From Streptomyces sulfonofaciens (GTDB taxonomy: Bacteria > Actinomycetota > Actinomycetes > Streptomycetales > Streptomycetaceae): 64,000 bases of DNA. Where the stretch lies: NCBI RefSeq assembly GCF_014656295.1, contig NZ_BNCD01000025.1:39664-103663 (forward strand), read 5' to 3'. Within the stretch, counting starts at the first letter, position 1, and each line of letters starts with the position of its first letter. The translations under genes were made by a program, and so were the position numbers. A model generated the notes under the pieces. The model ran no database searches. It was not told where the DNA came from and was given only the letters and a program-made list of their open reading frames with translations. Below, piece after piece: positions 58,605-64,000 of the stretch.

Positions 58605-58934
58605 CTACCGGGCGACGGGCTTCCTGGCCCGGTCGGTCTCGTCCTGCACGAGCAGGGAGAGCAGCGACGCCACGGACAGGCCCGCTTCCGCCGGATGTCG
58701 CAGCAGCTTGCCCGGCTCGATGCGGTAGGTGTTCGTGCGCCCCTCCCGGGTGTGGGAGAGGTAACCGTCCTGTTCGAGGTCCGAGATGATCCGCTGGACG
58801 GCACGCTCGGTGAGCCGGCAGTGGGTGGCGATGTCCCGGATCCGGACGTTCGGGTTGTCTGCGATGGCCGCCAGTACGCGAGCGTGGCTTGTGACGAACG
58901 TCCATCCGGTGTGAGGTTCGGGCGCTGCATCCAT
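58605..58934 (-). CDS. Small MarR/ArsR-type winged-helix regulator
   Basis: A 109-residue protein with one winged HTH (VLAAIADNPNVRIRDIATHC then RLTERAVQRIISDLEQDGYL and the wing THTREGRTNTYRI-like stretch). Such short regulators often sense stress or control a divergent gene. It is divergent from the STAS-domain gene. TAAAAT lies exactly 6 nt before ATG 58934 and a TTTCGC is 18 bp further, so the transcript is probably leaderless. Confidence 0.85.
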   Translation of the reverse strand: MDAAPEPHTGWTFVTSHARVLAAIADNPNVRIRDIATHCRLTERAVQRIISDLEQDGYLSHTREGRTNTYRIEPGKLLRHPAEAGLSVASLLSLLVQDETDRARKPVAR

Positions 58935-58940
58935 GGCCTC

Positions 58941-58970
58941 ATTTTATGGGGGGACGCGTGTTGCGCGAAA
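58941..58970 (-). promoter_or_regulatory. Leaderless promoter of the winged-helix gene
   Basis: On the minus strand TTTCGC, 18-bp spacer and TAAAAT, the last ending 6 nt before ATG 58934. TAAAAT is the best -10 match in the window. Confidence 0.55.
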
Positions 58971-59043
58971 CCGCATTCATGACATACTTGTCGTGCATTG
59001 GATGACGTGTTTCGGTAGAGGTCATGAACCACAGGAGGACGAG

Positions 59044-59454
59044 GTGTCGTTGGACGAGGCCGTCCTGCCACGGCCGGCAAGCAGTGCCGACGGGGGCGGC
59101 GAGCCGCCGTACGACCGGATCGACGGGCGAGTTTCGGGGGCGGTCGCGGTGGTCCAGTACGAACACGACGGGGCCTGGGTCGTCGTCGCCTACGGCTCGT
59201 ACGACATGGACACGATCGCACCCCTGGAAGGAGCACTGCTCACGGCGGCCAGGGAACGGCCGAAGGTGGTCCTGGACGCCTCCGGTGTCACCTTCGCCGA
59301 CTCGACGTTCCTGAACCTCCTGATCCGCGTCCACACGGCGACCACCCTGCGCGTGGCCGCGCCCAGAGCGCAACTGCGTCGCCTGTTCGAGATCACGGGA
59401 ACGGACAGCGTCCTGGGAGTGCGGGCGACGGTGGAGGACGCCGTCGTCTCCTGA
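59044..59454 (+). CDS. STAS-domain anti-sigma-factor antagonist
   Basis: A 136-residue protein with an Asp/Gly/Ala N-terminal tail (about 30 residues) and one STAS domain. WVVVAYGSYDMDTIAPLEGAL is its first half; VVLDASGVTFADSTFLNLLI holds the Ser (in DST) phosphorylated by the cognate kinase/anti-sigma factor in SpoIIAA/RsbV relatives. AGGAGG precedes GTG 59044. No anti-sigma or sigma gene is adjacent, so the partner is elsewhere. Confidence 0.88.
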   Translation: MSLDEAVLPRPASSADGGGEPPYDRIDGRVSGAVAVVQYEHDGAWVVVAYGSYDMDTIAPLEGALLTAARERPKVVLDASGVTFADSTFLNLLIRVHTATTLRVAAPRAQLRRLFEITGTDSVLGVRATVEDAVVS

Positions 59455-59559
59455 GCGTGCCGGGACGTACCCGCGTACGTGTGGGGCCGCACCGACGTAC
59501 TGGCGTGGAACCGCACGGCCTCCGCGTTCTTCGGCGACTGGGCGGCACGTTCCCCGCAG

Positions 59560-59803
59560 GAGCGGAGTTGGCCAACGCCACCAGGAACGGCCTGGGCGGC
59601 TACGTCTTCGATGCGGACGTCGAGCACGCCAGGCGGGTCGCGTCCCGTGCCGAGAGCGGCATGGTGTACGTCAACTCCTGCTTCGCCGACTCGCCGGGCC
59701 TGCCTTTCTGCGGGGTCAAGAACTCCGGATTCGGGCGTGAGCTGTCGGAACACCGGCGAATTCGTGAACCGCAGGCTGGTGCGGGTGGCCGAAGCCGTCT
59801 GAC
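59560..59803 (+). pseudogene. Aldehyde dehydrogenase C-terminal remnant
   Basis: In one plus-strand frame ELANATRNGLGGYVFDADVE, RVASRAESGMVYVNSCFADS then LPFCGVKNSGFGREL is the C-terminal part of an aldehyde (succinate-semialdehyde) dehydrogenase. After a frameshift near 59740 the end EFVNRRLVRVAEAV with a stop follows in another frame. The catalytic and cofactor domains are missing. Upstream 59457-59560 is unrecognisable. Confidence 0.8.
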
Positions 59804-59917
59804 ACCTTCGCACCGTGCGGTGTCGCGGCGCAGGCGCAGGGACGCGCAGCAGGCAGTGCGGGCCCGCCGGGGGCCGGCATCCCGGCGTGTCCGGGGCGCC
59901 GACGGTACCGTGCCTGC

Positions 59918-60517
59918 ATGATGCCGCAGGAGTACCGCGACTTCTTCGTCGCGGCGGCCGGGGCCACCGGTGCCCTGACCGGACTTCTCTTCGTCGCGCT
60001 CTCGCTCTCCCCGCGGCGGGCGGCCGGCCCGGCGGGCGGCACATGGTTCCGCACCAGGGCCTCGGCCGCCCTGCTGGTCTTCACCGACGCCCTGGTGCTC
60101 TCACTGGCGGCCCTGGTGCCCGGGGTGGCCCTGGGCTGGTGGTCCGCCGCCGGGGGAGTCGGCGTCCTGGCCTTCGCGCTGGCCGCGCTGCGGGTCAGGG
60201 AGGAGGGGCGGCAGGGGGCGGCGGGGCGGCCCTACGGGCTGGCCGCCGGACTGCTGTGCATCGTGGTCTTCGAGATCTGGGCCGGCGTCCGCCTGCTGCG
60301 CGCCCCCTCCGACCTCGGCGCCGTACGTGTCCTGTGCTACCTGGTCGTCGCCGATCTGATCTTCGGGGTGGCCCAGGCGTGGGAGCTCGCCAGCATGCGC
60401 GACACCGGGCTGATCACCTCGCTGCGCCTGCTGGTGCGGGGCGAGGAGACCGGACCCGCGGCGGTCGCGCAGCGGGTGTCGGACGACCCCGAGGACGAAC
60501 GCCCGCCGGGTGGCTGA
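59918..60517 (+). CDS. Membrane protein of unknown function
   Basis: A 199-residue protein with about five hydrophobic segments (GATGALTGLLFVALSL, ALLVFTDALVLSLAALVPGVALG, a third near 85, LLCIVVFEIWAGV, VLCYLVVADLIFGV) and a charged C-terminal tail. I recognise no named family. TACCGT lies exactly 6 nt before ATG 59918 and no ribosome-binding site is seen, so it is probably leaderless. Convergent with the unknown gene at 60587. Confidence 0.75.
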   Translation: MMPQEYRDFFVAAAGATGALTGLLFVALSLSPRRAAGPAGGTWFRTRASAALLVFTDALVLSLAALVPGVALGWWSAAGGVGVLAFALAALRVREEGRQGAAGRPYGLAAGLLCIVVFEIWAGVRLLRAPSDLGAVRVLCYLVVADLIFGVAQAWELASMRDTGLITSLRLLVRGEETGPAAVAQRVSDDPEDERPPGG

Positions 60518-60586
60518 CCGCCGCCCCCTCACGCGGCAGGGGAGGCGCGGCAGGGGAGCGCAGCAAAGGGGGCTCGCGTCCCGTCG

Positions 60587-61171
60587 TCAGTGCTGCTCCC
60601 ACTCCCGAGAGCGGCACGACATCATGCCCATGACGTGGAAGTGGTCCGCGTTGATCACCACCTTCTCGTCGCCGGTCTTCAGGACCCATTCGCCCTTGTC
60701 GCGCCTGACCGTCATGTGTGCGTTGGCGTTCAGGACCCCGTTTCGGTCGCCGGACTTCGCGTTGCGGTCGCCGCCCCGGGCGAACTCCGTCAGCTCCAGG
60801 AGGGCCAAGCCCTCCCTGGTGGAGACGGGTATGTGCTCCAGGGCGAGGGTCATGGACATACCGGGAGCGAACAGAACCTCTTCGGTGAAACTCGCCCTGG
60901 CGAGACCTTGTGCGGCGTCCCAGGTGAAAGTCGGTGCCTCCCCGAAGCGGAACGGGTCGTAGTCGATTCCTGTGACGATTCCCGCGCCATCGGACGCCAG
61001 GTCCGTGCCGCTGTCGCCGATGGGCACCCTCACCTCGGTGTACTGCCAGCGCACCCAGCTCGCGTGGGAGTTGGTGACGATCACGTGCACGGTTCCCACA
61101 GAGGGCGCCCCAGGCCGTGACACCAGCGGGGCAGGGTCTGTGATGACGTCGTGGCTCAGCACACACGACAC
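60587..61171 (-). CDS. Hypothetical protein
   Basis: A 194-residue soluble protein without signal or membrane segment. It seems rich in beta strands (TVHVIVTNSHASWVRWQYTEVRVPIG, DAAQGLARASFTEEVLFAPG, HMTVRRDKGEWVLKTGDEKV) and contains a repeated GDRNAKSGDRNG. AGAAGGAG lies 7 nt before GTG 61171. I recognise no family. The codon use is normal for the window. Context (membrane protein downstream, convergent) gives no clue. Confidence 0.7.
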   Translation of the reverse strand: MSCVLSHDVITDPAPLVSRPGAPSVGTVHVIVTNSHASWVRWQYTEVRVPIGDSGTDLASDGAGIVTGIDYDPFRFGEAPTFTWDAAQGLARASFTEEVLFAPGMSMTLALEHIPVSTREGLALLELTEFARGGDRNAKSGDRNGVLNANAHMTVRRDKGEWVLKTGDEKVVINADHFHVMGMMSCRSREWEQH

Positions 61172-61984
61172 GGTCGGACTCCTTCTCTCGGCGTTCACAC
61201 CATGCGGACGGAAACGGCGTGCGGCAGGGGCAGGCACCGACGGACACCGCGGCGGCGGTGACGGTCGCGGACGGGAACCCGGCAGTTCAGGCAGCCGAAC
61301 ACGCCGGTGCCGCAGTGCGCGGCCCGTGGCTCGCCGCCGGTCGTTGGGGCCCGCAGGAACCGGCGCGGGCCGCGTCATCAGAAGTCAGGGGCGGTTGCCC
61401 GACCCGCAGGGGCAGGGCCGGACATCCCCTGGAACGGCAAACACCGTTGCAGTACTAGGGCAGCGAGGCCGTGCGCCGGTGGTGCTCAGGTGCCGGGCTC
61501 CCCGCGGCCGCGGGGACGGCACCCGCGTCCTCGGCCGCGCCCGTCAGCTCCCGCGTTCGTCGCCTCGGCACGACCTTCCGAGCCCCTCGCCGCACGGCTT
61601 CCCCCTCCCACCTCGCGGCAACTCCGCAAGCAGCGACTCGACCTGGCGTGCCCTCTCCCGCAGCCCCGCCCGGGGCCGCGCCAACACAACTGCGAACAGA
61701 GATGTCCCACGGTCCCGTCCAGGAACCACCATTCGGCGTAACCGGCTCGAACCGAACAACTCGTGGCCAGAACCCGGACAGGGCCAACCCCGAAGGCACC
61801 CGCGTTCACCCCCGTCACTTCCGTGTCGCATACGAACGCCCAGGTCGGACCGGCAGCGGAGCCAGGAGGCCGGGGGCGGCGGGGTGGGTGTGGGGACTGT
61901 GGCCCTCAGGCGCGCCTGAGCGCCTGAGCGCGCCTGAGGCACGGCGCGGACCGCCGAGGCCGAGGCGTGTGCCGGGTCGGCAGG
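61172..61984. other. Long gap without a recognisable gene
   Basis: No frame here has conserved sequence with start signals. GC is somewhat lower between 61640 and 61850. The right end has the CTCAGGCGCGCCTGAG palindrome. Possibly contains regulatory sequence for the 61171 gene. Confidence 0.4.
61906..61921 (-). terminator. Palindrome downstream of 61985 gene
   Basis: CTCAGGCGCGCCTGAG, perfect over 16 bp, with further GCGCCTGAG direct copies to 61940. About 60 nt past the stop of the minus-strand gene; may terminate it. Confidence 0.4.
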
Positions 61985-62380
61985 TCAACGCCCTTCGACG
62001 AGGGTGAGTGCCGCTGTGTGGGCGCGTGCCAGGGCGAGGGCGAGCGATTCGGCGGCGGCCTTGGCGGCGTCCAGTGAGCACTGCGCGTCGGCCAGGGCGT
62101 GCACGGTGGTCCCGCCGCGGGAGCCGGCGCGCCGGAGGGTGTCCGGCCCGCCGAGGTGTGCCCAGATGCGGTCCAGCGTGGCGGGCAGGTACCGGGCCAG
62201 CCGCTCAAGAGCGAGGACCATGTCGTAGGTCTCGTCCGAGGGGGCCCGGCCACCGCCGGAGGGTGCCCGGCCACCGTTCGAGGGTGTCCCGGGGCTGCCG
62301 CCGCCGGGTGTCTCGCTGAGCCGGGCCACGAGGTCGCCTGCGGCCTGGGCCAGGCAGAGGAGTGCTTTGGCGTCCGTCAC
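61985..62380 (-). CDS. Hypothetical Ala-rich protein
   Basis: A 131-residue, helical, Ala/Leu-rich protein with a Gly/Ser/Pro linker (about 26-48) containing two near-identical GRAPS units. No family is recognised. Start GTG 62380 was chosen because the preceding frame is poorly coding; GAACAT lies exactly 6 nt upstream, fitting the leaderless pattern, and no clear ribosome-binding site is present. Confidence 0.6.
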   Translation of the reverse strand: MTDAKALLCLAQAAGDLVARLSETPGGGSPGTPSNGGRAPSGGGRAPSDETYDMVLALERLARYLPATLDRIWAHLGGPDTLRRAGSRGGTTVHALADAQCSLDAAKAAAESLALALARAHTAALTLVEGR

Positions 62381-62791
62381 CCCACCATGTTCGCGTTCGC
62401 ACAGCGGTGTTGTACTTCTATCAGCCCGAGTCCATCCGTGTGGGTGAAGCCGCCCCGGAAACACGCGCATGCTCGGTCGCGCGGATCGGGCCCCCTGGAC
62501 CCCGACGAGGTTCGCGACACCGAAGTCCGCAGTCAGCAGCGACTGGCCCGGCGCCGCGAGTACACCGCCCCGTGTGCCCGCTGCCGCGGGAGGGAAGAGG
62601 GCAGGCGGGACGGCGAGGCCGGGAGGGGTTCGACGCGTCGCTCACGTCCGACGCGTCGGACGCTTTCGACACGTTGGCCGTGTTCGCCGTGTTCGCCATG
62701 TCGGCCACGTTGGTCGCACTTCGGCCACGGCACCGCGGACTCGGCGGGCCGTCGTCCCGTCCGTTACCGATCCTCTGGCATGGAGGTACGT
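62381..62791. other. Divergent gap before the acetamidase gene
   Basis: No gene. Contains irregular GTTCGCCGTGTTCGCCATG-type repeats (62684-62720). An AT-richer patch TTGTACTTCTATCAG (62410-62424) may be part of a promoter. Confidence 0.4.
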
Positions 62792-63943
62792 GTGCACTTC
62801 CCCATCCCCATGGGCAGGCGGCGTTCCAACGACACCGCGCGCTCCAGGCTCAGCCGACGGCGGGTGCTCCAGGCGGCCGGGGCCTCGGCGGCCCTCGGCA
62901 CGGCGCTCGGCACGGCGCTGCCCGGCGTGGCCAGGGCGGCCGCCGCGCGGGCCAAGGGCGGCAGGACGTACGACGTGCTGCTCAGAACCAGCAAGGAGAA
63001 CGCGCTGTGGGGCTGGTTCCCCACGAGCCGCCCGGCCGTGCTCACCGTCCCGTCCGGCACCGTGGTGAAGATCGACGCGGTGAACCAGGCCGGGGTGTCC
63101 GCGCCGAACGGGCCGGTCGCGTACTTCGAGGCGCTCGGTGTGCCCGCCGACCAGGTGCTGCCGGAGCTGGCCGACATCGCCACCATCCCGAGGACGCCGG
63201 GATCGAGCGGACACGTCCTGACCGGCCCGCTCCACGTCGAGGGCGCCGAGCCGGGCGACGTGCTGGAGATCAGGATCCTCGACGTCGCGCCCCGCGTCCC
63301 CTACGGCGTGAACAGCACGGGCCCGGGCAGCGGGGTGCTCCCCCGGCTGCTCACCGAGCCCTCGACCCGGCTGCTCACCCTCGACAGGCACAACCGCTAC
63401 TACCGGTTCGCACCCGGCATCCGGGTACCGTTCCGGCCCTTCGCGGGGATCACCGGGGTGGCACCGCCCACCGACGCGGGCTTCGTCTCGGCCAACCCGC
63501 CCGACCGGTGGGGCGGCAACCTCGACCTCAAGGACCTGACCGCGGGCGCCACGCTCTACCTTCCGGTGTTCCAGCCGGGCGCGCAGTTCTACATCGGCGA
63601 CACGCACGGTGCCCAGGGACACGGCGAGATCGACCAGACCGCCGTCGAGCACTCGATGTCGTTCACCGCCCGGTTCACGGTGCGCAAGGGCGGCCGGCTC
63701 ACCTACCCGCGGGCCGATCTGCCCGGCCACACCGTGGCGATGGGCATCGACGCCGACCTGGACGTCGCCCTCCAGGTCGCCGCGACGGAGGCCATCGGCT
63801 GCCTGCGCGAGGCCACGCACGGTTCGCTCGGTGACGCCGACGCCTACGCACTGTGCAGCCTCGCCGTCGACTTCGTCATAGCCGAGGCGGTCGACGGGAA
63901 CAAACTGGTCGCCGCCTACATCCCGAAGTCCCTGCTGCCCTGA
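62792..63943 (+). CDS. Tat-exported acetamidase/formamidase-family protein
   Basis: A 383-residue protein. The twin-arginine signal SRLSRRRVLQAAGASAALG lies at residues about 17-36. The mature part matches the FmdA/AmdA fold: GPLHVEGAEPGDVLEIRILDV, GGNLDLKDLTAGATLYLPVF and IGDTHGAQGHGEIDQTAVE, the last with conserved metal-site His/Asp/Glu. It would hydrolyse short amides to ammonium outside the membrane. GTG 62792 was chosen with GGAGG 5 nt upstream; ATG 62780 and 62810 are alternatives. Export is unusual for this mostly cytosolic family. Confidence 0.88.
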   Translation: MHFPIPMGRRRSNDTARSRLSRRRVLQAAGASAALGTALGTALPGVARAAAARAKGGRTYDVLLRTSKENALWGWFPTSRPAVLTVPSGTVVKIDAVNQAGVSAPNGPVAYFEALGVPADQVLPELADIATIPRTPGSSGHVLTGPLHVEGAEPGDVLEIRILDVAPRVPYGVNSTGPGSGVLPRLLTEPSTRLLTLDRHNRYYRFAPGIRVPFRPFAGITGVAPPTDAGFVSANPPDRWGGNLDLKDLTAGATLYLPVFQPGAQFYIGDTHGAQGHGEIDQTAVEHSMSFTARFTVRKGGRLTYPRADLPGHTVAMGIDADLDVALQVAATEAIGCLREATHGSLGDADAYALCSLAVDFVIAEAVDGNKLVAAYIPKSLLP

Positions 63944-64000
63944 GGCAGCCGCGTGCGTCCGGCGGCACCCCATCGTGGGCGACCTGATCGCGCACGCCGA

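Overview
The window reads as chromosomal DNA of a Streptomyces. It has very high GC with third-position G/C bias, GTG starts, many genes without a Shine-Dalgarno, a class F sortase pair, SpoOM, a principal-type sigma factor next to dnaG, and CebR- and GlnR-like sites. The run dusB, ppdK, sugar ABC genes, nirBD, FMN reductase, nitrate reductase, sirohydrochlorin chelatase, dgt, dnaG, hrdA-like sigma, ABC exporter pair matches, as far as I recall, the S. coelicolor region around SCO2460-SCO2500. No database search could be run, so all names rest on motifs and context.

Layout. 1-900: start of a secreted protein gene with a perfect CebR-type palindrome upstream. 905-4323: TetR regulator, divergent TetX-like flavin monooxygenase and a DHA2-type MFS exporter. 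4388-9407: dusB and ppdK. 9622-12828: ABC sugar importer (binding protein plus two permeases, no ATPase). 12900-13387: an eroded SDR gene. 13388-18237: nitrite reductase operon. 18491-19730: class F sortase with an exported partner. 19986-23665: SoxR-type sensor, divergent FMN reductase, secreted M4 protease and CutA. 24101-28778: assimilatory nitrate reductase, a SanA/YdcF-like protein and a sirohydrochlorin chelatase. 28918-35445: dgt, ferredoxin reductase, dnaG and sigma factor. 35698-39359: heterodimeric ABC exporter. 39741-41195: FGGY sugar kinase. 41618-42481: YtxH-like protein, two identical tRNA-Asn genes and a CAT-anticodon tRNA.

From about 42.9 kb the content is more accessory: TatA-like protein, BlaI repressor with M56 peptidase, TerB, SpoOM, three alpha/beta-hydrolases, a degenerate SDR, a DUF302 protein, IclR and TetR regulators, a large LuxR (LAL) regulator, an EthD-domain protein, MarR and STAS proteins, an ALDH remnant, a membrane protein, two unknowns and a Tat-exported acetamidase/formamidase.

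Four cis-regulatory patterns go beyond the gene list. (1) The first genes of the nitrite, nitrate and siroheme-chelatase units share an 11-bp-periodic GlnR-like array ending exactly 22 nt before the start codon, followed by CACNNT exactly 6 nt before the start. (2) At least fourteen genes, those three included, have a -10-like hexamer (nAnnnT) exactly 6 nt before the start codon, which predicts leaderless mRNAs and resolves several starts. (3) Two BlaI/CopY-type dyads lie at the tatA-like and spo0M promoters and probably link them to the blaI-M56 pair. (4) A GGGGA-N-TCCCC palindrome family recurs at the tetR, LAL and EthD genes.
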